Assembly (NCBI RefSeq): GCF_028640845.1
Contig: NC_080543.1
Location: forward strand, 12,182,858 to 12,246,857
DNA from: Ahaetulla prasina
Taxonomy: Eukaryota > Chordata > Lepidosauria > Squamata > Colubridae
Direction of reading: 5' to 3'
Length of the DNA: 64,000 nt
The notes below the pieces were generated by a model, which did no database searches, was not told where the DNA came from, and saw nothing but the letters and a program-made list of their open reading frames with translations. The translations under genes were made by a program, and so were the position numbers. Positions 1-10,152 of this stretch are shown here, in pieces (positions within the stretch are counted from its first letter, which is position 1; each line of letters begins with the position of its first letter).

Positions 1-131
1 GAAACCCATCCTTGCTTATGACCGTTTTTCACACTTGCAACTGTTGCAGAATCCCCACAGTCATGTGATCAAAATTCAGCTGCTTGCAACCAGTCCCTAT
101 TTACGACGGTTGCAGTGTCCTGGGGTTATGT
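1..131 (+). mobile_element. Tc/mariner-like MITE, 5' part (window-truncated)
   Basis: Same family as the copy at 3727-4261: it shares the runs around 'gaccgtttttcacacttgc' and 'tttacgacggttgcagtgt'. The element is cut by the window edge on the left and by a hAT insertion at 132; its other half resumes at 1151. It is non-coding. The TA target duplications of the family are visible at other copies in this window. Confidence 0.75.
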
Positions 132-1150
132 CTGTGATGGCGAACCTCTGGCACGCGTGCCACAGGTGGCACATGGAGCCCTCTTGGCAGGCACACGAGC
201 CATCGCCCAGCTCAGCTCCATTGCACATGCAACATGCTTCCCGCCAGCCAGCTGATTTTCGGGTCTGCCCTGCAAGCGGGAGACACGTGGTGGGGACCTA
301 CCTTTCTCCTCACTTTCTGCTGCCTGTGCCTTCCCAGATCTCTGGAGATTCCCTTCCCATCGCTGTTTTGAGAGTTGAGGCTTTCCCCCTCCTCCCAGCT
401 GTTTTGGGAGTCAAAGGTTTCCCCCGCTCCCAGCTGTTTTGGAGGCTTCCCCCCCCCCGCTGTTTTGGGATGCAAAGGCTTTCTCCCTCCCCCAGCCATT
501 TTGGAGGCTTCCCCCACTAGCTGTTTTTGGAGGCAAAGGTTTTCCCCCTCCCAGCTGTTTTGGAGGCTTTCCCCCCCCACCGCTGTTTTGGGATGCAAGG
601 CTTTCACCCCAAGCTATTTTGGATGCTTCCCACCCCACCCCAGCCGTTTTGGGAGGCAAAGGTTTCCCCTCCCTGCTGTTTTGGAGGCTTCCCCACTGCC
701 GTTTTGGGATGCAAAGGCTTTCTCCCCAGCCATTTTGAGGCTTCCCCACCAGCTGTTTTGGAGGCTTTCACCCCATTGCCATTTTGGGATGCAAAGGCTT
801 TCCCACCCCCCATCCCCCCAGCCATTCTGGAAGTTTCCCCCACCAGCTGTTTTGGGAGGCAAAGGTTTTCCTTCCCGCAGCCATTTTGGAGGCTTCCCCA
901 CCCCCACCCCCAGCCGTTTTGTGAGGCAAAGGCTTCTCCCCTCCCCCAGTGCTGTTTTGGGATATTAGGCCAAAAGGGGGGGTGTCGCGTGCGCATGCAC
1001 AGCGGGAGGGGCTTGTGCACACATGGGGGAGTTGGACGGACAAGTAGGGGTCGTGTACATAGGCGGGCGGGGCATGTGGGAGTGGCATTGCATTATCGCA
1101 CGCGCACACACTCTTTTGGCACCCAAGGAAAAAAGGGTTAGCCATCACTG
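132..1150 (+). mobile_element. Non-autonomous hAT element with internal minisatellite
   Basis: Terminal inverted repeats are ctgtgatggcgaacc at the left and ggttagccatcactg at the right. They are flanked by an 8-bp target duplication, ggttatgt (124-131) and ggttattt (1151-1158), with one mismatch. The element splits an older MITE. There is no transposase; the interior is mostly a GC-rich minisatellite. The 8-bp site has TA at its centre, as for Buster-type hATs. The open frames inside come from the tandem repeat and I do not regard them as genes. Confidence 0.9.
361..960 (+). repeat. Minisatellite, about 30-bp unit with four-unit higher-order pattern
   Basis: About 20 imperfect units built on CAGCTGTTTTGG followed by GGAGGC or GATGCAAAGG and a C-rich tail. 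Unit types alternate in a set order, so a longer period of about 120 bp is visible (similar units start near 400, 521 and 643). This array fills the hAT element and makes long open frames on both strands. Confidence 0.85.
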
Positions 1151-1337
1151 GGTTATTTGCTGAGAAGCAAAGCTAGATTCAATGAACAACCATGTTCCTA
1201 CCTTAACAACTGCAGCGATTCACTGGACAGCTATGTCAAGAAAGGTGGTAGAATGGGGCAAATCTCACTTAGTAACTGTCTCGCTTAGGGACAGAAATTT
1301 TGGGCTCCCTTGTGGGTCGTAAGTCAGAAACTACCTG
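1151..1337 (+). mobile_element. Tc/mariner-like MITE, 3' part
   Basis: Continuation of the MITE at 1-131 after the hAT insertion. It ends in gtcagaaactacctg followed by TA, the family's terminal inverted repeat and TA target. A 250-bp stretch after it (1338-1586) shows nothing recognisable. Confidence 0.8.
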
Positions 1338-1586
1338 TAGTGCTTTATACTAGCATTGGTGAAGGAGTACAAGCAGAAAACTAATCACAGTTTTATCTCC
1401 AAGCTGGTTAATTAAGCTGAAAATTGCTTCTTAAATTCAGCTGACCACACAGCTCTTCCATCTAACATGGGCAGTTTCCATGACAGCAGCTGCTAAAACT
1501 AGTGACCAGAAAAATTGATGTGGAAAAACTCCATGCCAGATAGAAACATCCCACAGTAAGTGGGTCAATATGAAATTAGCGACAAG

Positions 1587-1800
1587 AAAACTCATAACTT
1601 AATACACACTTCTTTCTAAGCCCTCTCTAAGCGGTTTACAGAGTCAGCAAATTGTCCCCAATAATTTTGGTTCTCATTTTACCCACCTCGGAAGGATGAA
1701 AGGCTGAGTCAATCTTAAACCGGTCAGGATTGAACTGCTGGCAGTCGGCAGAATTAGCCTGCAATCCTGCATTCTAGCCACTGTACAACCACAGCTTCCT
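1587..1800 (-). mobile_element. tRNA-derived SINE with MIR/L2-like body (SINE 'A')
   Basis: Read on the minus strand this has a tRNA-like head, then the body gaggtgggtaaaatgagaac, then a 3' end related to 'gtaaaccgcttagagagggc'. The same family recurs at least ten times in the window, in both orientations. The tRNA-like promoter is decayed, so it is not a tRNA gene. Confidence 0.85.
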
Positions 1801-1842
1801 TCCTTACTTCTCATTTCTACTTCTTTCCTTCCCACGCAATAG

Positions 1843-2085
1843 CACTGAGACTTATATATCACCTCACAGTGCTTTACAACTCTCTCTAAATGGTTTACAG
1901 AGTTAGCATATTGCCCCCAATAATTAGGTCCTCATTTTACCGACCTCGGAAGGATGGAAAGCTGAATCAACCTTGAGCCGGTCAGGATCGAACTGCAGGC
2001 AGTGAGTAGAATCAGCCTGCAGTACTGAATTCTAACCACTAATACACTGAGCCAGGAGTTCTAATACACTGCGCCACGAGGGCTC
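1843..2085 (-). mobile_element. SINE A copy
   Basis: Second head-to-tail copy of the SINE at 1587, with the same box order. The tRNA-like end contains a short local duplication ('aatacactg' twice near 2040-2070). Confidence 0.85.
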
Positions 2086-2139
2086 CTTCTTAGGTCCAAA
2101 TATTGTGCCTTAACTTCTTTAAAGAATGAAATATTTGAC

Positions 2140-2413
2140 AGCTTTTTTTTTATTTATTTACATTTATATCCCGCCCTTCTCCAAAGACTCAGGGCGGCTT
2201 ACATTGTATAAGGCAATAGTCTCATTCTATTTGTATATTTATATACAAAGTCAACTTATTGCCCCCCCAACAATCTGGGTCCTCATTTTACCTACCTTAT
2301 AAAGGATGGAAGGCTGAGTCGACCTTGGGCCTGGTGGGACTAGAACCTGCAGTAATTGCAGGCAGCTGTGTTTAATAACAGGCTATCTTACAGCCTGAGC
2401 CACACCGCGGCCC
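2140..2413 (-). mobile_element. tRNA-SINE with L2-type 3' end (SINE 'C')
   Basis: On the minus strand: a tRNA-like head (ggcctcggtggctcag type), a core with 'gcaggttc' resembling a B box, and an L2-like end 'gagaagggcgggatataaat'. Other copies are at 9135 and 53925. The core 'aggtaaaatgaggaccca' is shared with SINE A. Confidence 0.85.
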
Positions 2414-2464
2414 TATACACACACAGCTCCCCAGTGAGTCAAGTACCTTGAATACAGATAGATA

Positions 2465-2678
2465 TAACAATAGTACTCAGACTTCTATACCGCTTCACAG
2501 TGCTTTACAGCCTTCTCTAAGCGGTTTACAGAGTCAGCCTCTTGCCCCCAACAATCTGGGTCCTCATTTTACCCACCTCGGAAGGATGAAAAGCTGAGCT
2601 GGTCAGGATCGAACTGCAGGCAGTGAGCAGAGTCAGCCTGCAATACTGCCTTCTAACCAATGCGCCACCACGGCTCCA
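2465..2678 (-). mobile_element. SINE A copy
   Basis: Minus-strand copy with 3' end 'ctataccgcttcacagtgc' and head 'ccaccacggctcc'. A short internal deletion has removed part of the body near 2590. The next 257 bp, to 2935, hold no recognised feature. Confidence 0.85.
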
Positions 2679-2942
2679 AGTGGCCTAGCTGAGGAACCTT
2701 TGATTCTGAGCAAATCGAGAATACCAACCGTACGCCAACGACGTACATAAAAAAATGAGCATTTGGCAATTCTGTAAAGGCCTGTTTATTTCCCCTGTTG
2801 ATTATCTCACTGTAATCAGATGCTCCAATGAGGATAAATTAAAGGAAGGTGCATTGGCCTTCTAAAAACAACATTTCCCTATTTTCGGTCAATGGGGCCC
2901 AGATCAATGATGGAACTAGGTGGACAAAGTAGGGGTGAACAG

Positions 2943-3494
2943 CAGTGGTGAAATCCCTTTTTTTTTTACTACTGGTTCTCTGAGTGTGGCTTGGTGGGCG
3001 TGGCTTGGTGGGTGTGGCAGGGGAAGGATACTGCAAAATCCCCATTCCCTCCCCACTCCCGGGGGAAGGATACTGCAAAATCCCCATTCCCTCCCCACTC
3101 CCGGGAGAAGGATACTGCAAAATCCCCATTCCCTCCCCACTCCCGGGGGAAGGATACTGCAAAATCCCCATTCCCTCCCCACTCTCAGGAAAAGGATACT
3201 GCAAAATCCCCATTCCCTCCCCACTCCCGGGGGAAGAATACTGCAAAATCCCCATTCCCTCCCCACTCCCGGGGGGAGGATATTGCAAAATCCCCATTCC
3301 CTCCCCACTCTCAGGAGAAGGATACTGCAAAATCTCCATTCCCACCCCATTTCAGGGAAAAGATGCTGCAAAATCTCCATTCCCACTCCACTCTGGGGCC
3401 AGCCAGAGGTGGTTTTTGCCAGTTCTCCAAACTACTCAAAATTTCCACTACCGGTTCTCCAGAACCTGTCAGAACCTGTTGGATTTCACCCCTG
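2943..3494 (+). mobile_element. Non-autonomous hAT carrying a 42-bp minisatellite
   Basis: Ends are cagtggtgaaatccc and ggatttcacccctg. A perfect 8-bp target duplication, gtgaacag, lies at 2935-2942 and 3495-3502. The termini carry the family motifs 'ggcgtggcttggtggg' and 'taccggttctcc'. No transposase is present. A second, unlinked copy with the same architecture lies at 33831-34405. Confidence 0.95.
3021..3400 (+). repeat. 42-bp minisatellite, about nine units
   Basis: The unit contains 'ggatactgcaaaatcccca' and 'ttccctccccactcc'. Starts at 3026, 3068 and 3110 give a period of exactly 42. Because 42 is divisible by three, every frame stays open on both strands as a 14-residue repeat. This explains the open frames of 150-190 codons here; they are not genes. 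Confidence 0.95.
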
Positions 3495-3726
3495 GTGAAC
3501 AGCCCTCATTATCTGCTGTTAAAGAAGTGAGACTCATGGGATGTTAAGATACGGTACTGACAAGGTAATTTAATTGGTGTCAACATTCCCAGATCTCTTT
3601 GTAAATGGGAAGGAAAAAAAGATTAAGAAAGAAAATGTATGGAGAAGAAACACTGTCTTTATAACTGGCACGAAGGCGTAGTGAGAGTGGTGTGATTATG
3701 GCTTGGCATAACGTGCGACCCAGTTG

Positions 3727-4261
3727 AGGTAGTCCTCAACTTACAACCATTCATTTAGTGACCATTCAAAGTTACAACGGCATTGAAAAAAGTGATTTAC
3801 GATAGTTGTTCACACTTAATGGCTGTTGCAGCATCCCCAGAGTCACTGGTTCATATTTATGACGGTGGCAGTGTCCTGGGCAGTGGTGGTATTCAGCTGG
3901 TTCTATCCGGTTCGAGAAAACCGGTTGCTGCAGTGGCGGGAGCCTCCGCCTACCCGCCCAGACGTCATCATGTCCTGTTTTTGATGCTCTGCGCATGCTC
4001 ACGTTTGCGAACCGGTAGCGAAGGTAAGTGAATACTACCCCTGGTCCTGGGGTCGCGTGATCCCCTTTTGCAATTTTCTGACAAGCAAAGTCAATGGGGA
4101 AGCCAGTTTCATAAATTAATAACCGTATTATTAATTTAACAACAGTAGTGTTAAGTCACTTAACAACTGTGGTAAGAAAGATTGTAAAATGGGGCAAAAT
4201 TAACTTCACTTGGCAACAAAAATCCGGGGCTCAACTGTGGTCCTAACTCGAGGACTACCTG
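3727..4261 (+). mobile_element. Tc/mariner-like MITE, interrupted
   Basis: Starts with aggtagtcctcaacttacaa and ends with its inverse, tcgaggactacctg, then TA. The interior is rich in 'cttaacaact' motifs and non-coding. A hAT MITE interrupts it at 3881-4043. Other copies of the family lie at 1, 8146, 49137 and 53490. Confidence 0.85.
3881..4043 (+). mobile_element. Short hAT MITE (163 bp)
   Basis: Ends are cagtggtggtattca and gtgaatactacccctg. The 8-bp target duplication gtcctggg is perfect at 3873-3880 and 4044-4051. The interior shares 'gatgctctgcgcatgctcac' with the copy at 50493. Nested in the Tc/mariner-like MITE. Confidence 0.93.
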
Positions 4262-4297
4262 TAGTTGTTTGGAAGCCTTAATTTGTAGAATGTTGTT

Positions 4298-4469
4298 TGT
4301 TCTCAGCTCCCAAACACGACAAGCCCTTTGTAGTTAATGAAACATTCCCTTTATTAGGAGCGCCAGCAGCTGCTCTCTCTCTCTCTCTCACAGCGGGCTA
4401 CGAAATCTCTAAGCCCTGTGGAAAGTGATGCTCACTCCCTTTCCCCCTGAACTGGCCCAACACACCAGG

Positions 4470-4507
<38 letters not shown>

Positions 4508-4951
4508 CAGGATTCAGAAATGCAGACTATCAGTGGCAGACTGGCAGGGAGACGAATAGATATCTGCCACATCTATTCATCTCCGCCCCCTGCCTTTTAT
4601 CCCCAGAGCTAGGGTGGGGCTTCACTAGCAGCAGTGACTATTCCGTCCCAAGGATCAGCCCATAGATTTCCACTGCTCTCCTCTCCTCCGCCTTCTGCAC
4701 ATCTACACATCAGGCACTGGACCCAGCTGTTTCACCTCTTTCTCATCAGCCACCTCCCGACCTGAGGGTTGTTGACTCCCCATCTGAGGGCTGACGGATG
4801 GCCCAGGCTCCACCTCTGTCTCTATCTCTGACAGCTCTATTTCGTCTTCCCCCTCTCAGGTTGCCTTGATGCTGACCCTGACTCCCATACCTCCTCCTCC
4901 TCCTCCTCTGATTCAGCTGCTGAAGGGGACAGCCGCTGGCAGGCCACAACA
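4298..4951 (-). mobile_element. Solo LTR (minus strand)
   Basis: On the minus strand it begins TGTTGTGGCCTGCC and ends GAGAACA. It contains a TATA-like 'gataaaagg' and the polyadenylation signal AATAAA (near 4350). A direct repeat gttgt flanks it (4292-4296 and 4952-4956), so it is probably a solo LTR. Two (CT)n tracts lie inside. It shares its ends with the other TGTTGTG LTRs of this window. No internal retroelement region is attached. Confidence 0.7.
4367..4505. repeat. (CT)n tracts
   Basis: Two CT dinucleotide runs, at about 4375-4391 and 4471-4504, inside the LTR. Confidence 0.9.
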
Positions 4952-4957
4952 GTTGTG

Positions 4958-5720
4958 TCGTGTGAATCCAGCCAAAACATGTTCGATCAATCTAGTCTCT
5001 TACTGGCAAAGGGGCAAGGAAAAGGATTGTCAAGTTATTTAATCACATTTTCTTAGAATTGTTTTATTTATGGCACAAATTGCAAAGCCTACCTCCCCTT
5101 CCTGTTGTTGGTGTTGTTTTTAACAACATGCTGCCTTGCTTTAAACAACAGGGTAAATTAAGTTTGATCACCTGGGCAACTGCAGAAAAGAAAAAAAAGC
5201 TCCAAAATTAGATTGATTTTTTATTTCTGCTTTATGATTCATTTTAAATAAATGTAAGCTCTTATACTGCTACTGTATTGTTTTAAGCATCACAGTTCTT
5301 ATTAAAATTGTGTTATCTTTTATTCACCATTCTCGGATCCTTGGGGGTGGGGTCTATCGAGTCTGGAATTTGTGATGCATTCACAATTGAAAAAAAGGTA
5401 TGGAAATGGAAATATTAGGGAATGGGTATACAAAAATGTATTAGACCAGAATATTGGGTGATAATGAAAAAAAAGTTACGTTGTTTCGTCGGACAAGTCT
5501 TTTTTAATACAAAATTATTGCTGGATTTTTTTAAAAAATGTATAAAAACTACACAGAATTATTCTGAAGCTGGGTAGCCTAGAAATATGATAAATAAATA
5601 AGTAAATAATTTTAGACATATACGTTTGAGCAAAAATGCAGACAAAATTGCTGGCAAAAAATTTATCAGCATAAAAAATCAGAATAATTAGGAAAAGGTA
5701 CAGAAAAATATGACGGATGG
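4958..5720. other. AT-rich interval, nothing recognised
   Basis: No repeat family, long open frame or RNA gene is visible. The stretch is AT-rich with short poly(A) runs. Confidence 0.6.
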
Positions 5721-5754
5721 ATGGCTAGATGAATGGATGGATGAACGGATGATC

Positions 5755-5775
5755 AATAGATGATAATAAAAAGTT

Positions 5776-5845
<70 letters not shown>

Positions 5846-6050
5846 AAGATAGATATGATAAATGATAGATATATGATAGATTGATGATAGACAGAGAGAG
5901 AGAGAGAAAGAGAGACAGACAGACAGACAGATGATAAAGACAGAGAGACAGACAGACAGACAGATGAGACAGACAGACAGACAGACAGACAGATGTGTGT
6001 GTGCGTGTGTGTGTGTGTGAGTGAGTGAGAGTGAGAGAGAGAGAGAGATG
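5755..6050. repeat. Compound GATA/GACA/GT/GA microsatellite (Bkm-like)
   Basis: About 17 GATA units (5777-5844), then degenerate GATA, GACA blocks (about 5912-5931, 5942-5964 and 5966-5991), a GT run and a GA run. GATA/GACA repeats are the core of the banded-krait minor satellite known from snakes. The open frame across it is low complexity and not a gene. Confidence 0.95.
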
Positions 6051-6055
6051 ACAAA

Positions 6056-6660
6056 CAGATCTGCAAGCTTTCTACTGTAAAGCTACTATAAGTCTATACT
6101 GAACCCAGAGTCTATATTGAACCAGTCTGCACTTACATTCTTACTGGTGATTGAACACCTGGTGTTAATATTTCTACATTTTCTCCATACTAGATGGAAA
6201 CGTACTATGTGTCCACCCACACTGTCGTCACTAAATTCCCACTGATTTTACATATAGGTCATAGTGGGGCAAACTCTTAAGTACGGTTTGTGGGGTGGTG
6301 AGATGGTGTGAGTCGCCACCTGCTCTTCTTCCCACTTATTTGATATGTGTTAATTTGGGAACCTAATGATGCTTTGATTATAACAATTGGAGCCCGTAAT
6401 TATAGATTGCAAACCTGCAAATGGAAGGCATGGTAGCAATTTAAAAGTAATTCTCAGTTCACGTGGAGTGTGTGAACATTTCCTAATGGCGGCTGAAGTG
6501 CTAAGGAGATGATGTCTAATTAACCACAATGCACATTTGAGAATCGACTTCAGCCCACTTTCAAATTCAATGCTGATGACGCGGAGGTGACTTTTGTGTC
6601 ATGACCAGACATAAAGCCGTAATAGAACTGCAATTGGAAATTTTGCTGATTAGGGAAATA
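6056..6660. other. Interval with no recognised feature
   Basis: Mixed-composition sequence without a known repeat end or a coding frame. Confidence 0.55.
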
Positions 6661-6662
6661 GG

Positions 6663-6775
6663 CAGGGGTGGGCTTCAAAAAATTTAGCAAGGGGTTCTCT
6701 GCCCCGTTGCTGGGTGGGCGTGGCCTAGACGGCCTCCTGCGCCAAGGTGGGGGTTCACAAAATTAAGTATACAAC
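6663..6775 (+). mobile_element. hAT fragment
   Basis: Begins caggggtgggcttcaa and contains 'ctgggtgggcgtggcc', both typical of the ACCGGT hAT group. The right end is missing. Confidence 0.5.
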
Positions 6776-6849
6776 TCTTAATGCTTTTTTAGCAACACTG
6801 TTACAGTGAGATTTGGAGCATAAATCGTCAAAGATAAGTAAAGCTAGGT

Positions 6850-7927
6850 CAGGGCTGAAATGCTCCCTGTTCGGTCCGGTTCGCCCGAACCGGTAGTAAA
6901 AAAGACTACTGGTTCGTCAAACCGGTAGTAAAAAATGTTAAAAAAAAAAAAGTTCTGACGATCAGGTGAGCAACGCACGATCTTTGGAACTTTTTAAAAA
7001 ACCTTTTAAGCATTTTTTTACTATCGGTTCTCTAGAACCAGTAGTAAAAATGCTTTTAAAAAGTAAAAAAAAAAGGGTTCTGATGATCACAGCCATGCCG
7101 CGCAATTGTCAAAGTCTCTTTGTAACCTTTTAAAAGCATTTTTTACAACCTATTTGCCTGAATAGGTTGCAAAAAAATAGTTTTAAAAGTAAAAAAAAAA
7201 AGATTGCGCTCCACAGCTGATCACACACACACACACCCTGCGCACACTGTTCTACTTAACCCATGGCTCTTTTTGGCGTGCACTGCGCACGCGTGCGCAC
7301 CTCACATTTGCTGCCTGGTGTGCACTGTGCATGTCCGTGCATAGTGCATATGTTGTGCCTCGCCCGCCCTCCTCTCCTTAGCCGGGCCCCTCCCATCTCC
7401 TGCTATTTGAGCCAGAGTCTGATAATGAAGAGGAACGGCCTGGCATGCCTCCAGCCCCCAGCCCTGGCACCATGCCCGGACAGAATGAGCAAACAAACCT
7501 CCCTCCTACAGCATGTGAGCACGAAGCCAGCCACGTGCTAGAATTGCCGGCAGCAGAGCAGGAGGACGGAAAGACACAGTGGATGGATCCCTGCTTCCGG
7601 AGAATGGAGAGGCAACGTCAGCAAAAGGAAGGGAGGGGCAGGCCTGGATAAGTGCTGAGTCATGGAGCCACACCCCATGGCCTATATAAAGGATCTGCTT
7701 TTTGGCACTCCTTGAGTCAAGCAAAGTCTCATCTGGTTGCTGAAGTCACACCTTGGATTCCTGCCTGCCCTGAGGACTCTGATAGGAATTTGGCAAAGCT
7801 GCAGAGGCTTTGTGGCCACGCTTGATACAGACTTCGGAGGAGGAGTGGGACACGACAGCATGCTTGGAATGCAGCGCGCATGCACAGCCAGCGAACCGGT
7901 AGTAAACCGGTTCAGATTTTACCCCTG
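6850..7927 (+). mobile_element. Non-autonomous hAT, split by an LTR
   Basis: Ends are cagggctgaaatgctccc and cagattttacccctg. The 8-bp target duplication is agctaggt / acctaggt (6842-6849 and 7928-7935), with one mismatch. The interior has repeated 'accggtagtaaaaa' and poly(A)/poly(T) palindromic blocks. A solo LTR is inserted at 7351. Confidence 0.85.
7351..7857 (+). mobile_element. Solo LTR of the TGTTGTG family
   Basis: Begins tgttgtgcctcgcccg and ends gagtgggacacgaca. Flanks are gcata and gcatg (4 of 5). A TATA box 'cctatataaagga' lies near 7680. A frame with 'PAPSPGTMPG' ends in 'RQQKEGRGRPG' just upstream of the TATA box, as in the sister LTRs at 17488, 30850 and 34922. It is inserted in a hAT. 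Confidence 0.88.
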
Positions 7928-7939
7928 ACCTAGGTCCTT

Positions 7940-8140
7940 TACAAAGTGAGGGTGAGTATACGCATATGCATATATATGTGGGTATATGCATAATTTTGTA
8001 TTTATTTATTTTGTCATGTCGATGCAGTGTATATTGGAGGTGGTGACCCTTTGAGAGCTGCATGCAATGAAATTTCATTTTAATGTATGCCGATTAGTGT
8101 ACATTCAAAGTGACAATAAAGCTATTCTAAGTCTTCTAAG
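7940..8140 (+). mobile_element. LINE 3' end
   Basis: Contains 'gcaatgaaatttcatttt' and ends 'gtgacaataaagctattct', the typical 3' end of CR1/L2-type LINEs. No coding part remains. The clade cannot be fixed from this fragment. Confidence 0.55.
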
Positions 8141-8145
8141 TCTAC

Positions 8146-8421
8146 TTGCCACAGTTATTAAGTGAATAATTGCAGTGGTTAAGTTAGTGACATGGTTGTT
8201 AAGTGAATCTGGCTTCCCCATTGACTTTGGTTGTCAGAAGGTTGCAGAAGGGGATCACATGACTCTGGGACATGGCAACCGTCATAAGTGTGAGTCAATT
8301 GCCTTTGCCAAGGGCCTGAATTTTGATCATATGAAAAATAGTCATAGGTAGTCACTTTTTCCAATGACGTTGTAACTTTGAAAAGTCACTAAATTAACTG
8401 TTGTAAATAGAGAATTACCTG
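8146..8421 (-). mobile_element. Tc/mariner-like MITE copy
   Basis: Minus-orientation copy of the family at 3727, ending agagaattacctg followed by TA. It contains 'gttgtcagaaggttgcag' and 'ccccattgactttg'. The left terminus is lost. Confidence 0.8.
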
Positions 8422-8506
8422 TACAGTTAATCCCGGATGGGTGTGGATGGGGGAATATCATTCATCGGGATGCCATTTCTGAAAACTATTGCTGATGTCT
8501 TCTGCC

Positions 8507-8730
8507 CAGAGGTTGGTTTCAGCAGGTTCTGACCAGTTTTGGAGAATCGGTAGCGGAAATTTTGAGTAGTTCGGAGAACCGGTAGTAAAAATTCTGACTG
8601 GCCCCGCCCCCATCTATTCTCTGCCTTCCGAGTCCCAGCTGATCAAGAGGGAATGGGGATTTTGCAGTATCCTTTCCCTGCCACGCCCACAGAACCGATA
8701 GTATAAAAAAGTTTGAAACCCACCCAACTG
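8507..8730 (-). mobile_element. hAT MITE (224 bp)
   Basis: Ends are cagaggttggtttcagc and gaaacccacccaactg. The target duplication cttctgcc is perfect (8499-8506 and 8731-8738). It carries a single copy of the minisatellite unit that is expanded at 2943 and 33831. Confidence 0.95.
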
Positions 8731-9134
8731 CTTCTGCCTATCTCCAAATCAGAACCGTATCCCAGATGTAGCGAGCACATCTGGAGGGATAACTAGAAGA
8801 AGGGTCCTTGCCAAGCAAAATTGGCATACAAGATCTGCTCATAAATCAAAAATAGAATAGATTGAGACAAAACGCTTATTTAGCCAAGCTGAAATTCTCA
8901 GAACCTTGAAAGCAACGCTGCCATGGTGAGTCTCACAGTCGGATTTTGTTGGCTGCCTAATTCCGAACATTTCCCAGGTTCTGTAAATGGGAAGCCGTGT
9001 TTGGGAAGCTGCCACCTTACAGGCATAACTGCAGGAAAAACCATTGTGAGACTGAATCACTTCCTTGCCTTCCTGCCTCCAAATCAAGTCTAATGTTAAA
9101 AGTTAAGACAACAAGTGGCTCCCACCATGGTTTA

Positions 9135-9403
9135 CATTTTTTTAAAAAATTTGCATTTATATCCCGCCCTTCTCCGAAGACTCAGGGCAGCTTACACTAT
9201 GTTAAGCAATAGTCTTCATCCATTTGTATATTATATACAAAGTCAACTTATTGCCCCCAACAATCTGGGTCCTCATTTTACCTACCTTATAAAGGATGGA
9301 AGGCTGAGTCAACCTTGGCCCTGGTGGGACTTGAACCTGCAGTAATTGCAAGCAGCTGCTCTTAATAACTGACTGTCTTACCAGTCTGAGCCACAGAGGC
9401 CCT
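9135..9403 (-). mobile_element. SINE C copy
   Basis: Minus-strand copy with L2-like end 'tatcccgcccttctccga' and a tRNA-like head ending 'gagccacagaggccc'. Confidence 0.88.
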
Positions 9404-9605
9404 TTTTGATGGTTGATAATGCATCCTATAAACCAGGTTGGGCAAATTTGCGGGGACTATGAATAGGAAATTCCTTCGTGGTGGCTATAATGAGGACTTG
9501 TAGTTTGTAAAACGTGAGAGGCTAGTCAGAATGTCTATATTTCTTTTAATTTTTAAAATGCCACTGTGATTCTGGCAATGCTGGTTGCTTTGAAATTAAG
9601 ATGAT

Positions 9606-10131
9606 TCTTATATTTATTTATTTATTTGTATCCCGCCTTTTATTCTTTTTACAAATAAATCAAGGGGGTGGACATATCCAACACAACTTCCTTCTCTTGT
9701 TTTCCCACAACAACAACCCTGTGAAGGGAGTTGGGATGAGAGAGAGAGAGTGATTGGCTCAAACTCACCCAGCTGGCTTTCATGCCTAAGGCAGGACTAG
9801 CACTCTCAGACTCCTGGTGACTGGCCCACAGTTACCCAGTTGACTCTCATGACTAAGGCAGGACTAGAACTCACAGTCTCCTGGTGATTGGCCCAGAGTT
9901 ACCTAGTTGACTCTAATGGCTAAGGCAGGACTAGAACTCTCAGTCTCCTGGTGATTGGCCCAAAGCCATCCAGTTGGCTTTCATGCCTAAGGCAGGACTA
10001 GAACTCTCAGTCTCCTGGTGATTGGCCCAGAGTTACCTAGTTGACTCTCATGGCTAAGGGAGGACTAGAACTCTCAGTCTCCTGGTGATTGGCCCAAAGC
10101 CATCCAGTTAGCTTTCATGCCTAAGGCAGGA
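9606..10131 (-). mobile_element. tRNA-derived SINE ('D') with amplified internal segment
   Basis: The 3' end (left on the plus strand) is 'tatcccgccttttattctt' followed by 'aaataaatcaagg'. The body then contains six tandem copies of a 67-bp segment with a B-box-like 'gagttctagtcc' on the minus strand. A further unit lies at 10360-10425, beyond an inserted inverted-repeat arm. The same SINE is at 55525 on the plus strand. Confidence 0.75.
9751..10131 (-). repeat. 67-bp tandem array within SINE D
   Basis: The unit begins 'tgattggcccaaagcca' and contains 'catgcctaaggcaggac' and 'ctcagtctcctgg'. Starts near 9751, 9818, 9885, 9952, 10019 and 10086 give the period of about 67. Units differ by several substitutions. 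Confidence 0.9.
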
Positions 10132-10152
10132 ATATTTATTTATTTCGATTTT

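Noticed and set aside
35..1148. Pro/Phe-rich frames of 100-200 codons
   Set aside because: They are translations of the GC-rich minisatellite in a hAT, overlap in all frames and have no domain.
2839..3547. Several open frames of 150-190 codons on both strands
   Set aside because: The 42-bp unit is a multiple of three and lacks stops in most frames, so all frames repeat a 14-residue word. The same applies at 33752-34523.
5725..6066. 113-codon minus-strand frame (SLSVCLSV type)
   Set aside because: A translation of GATA/GACA microsatellites.
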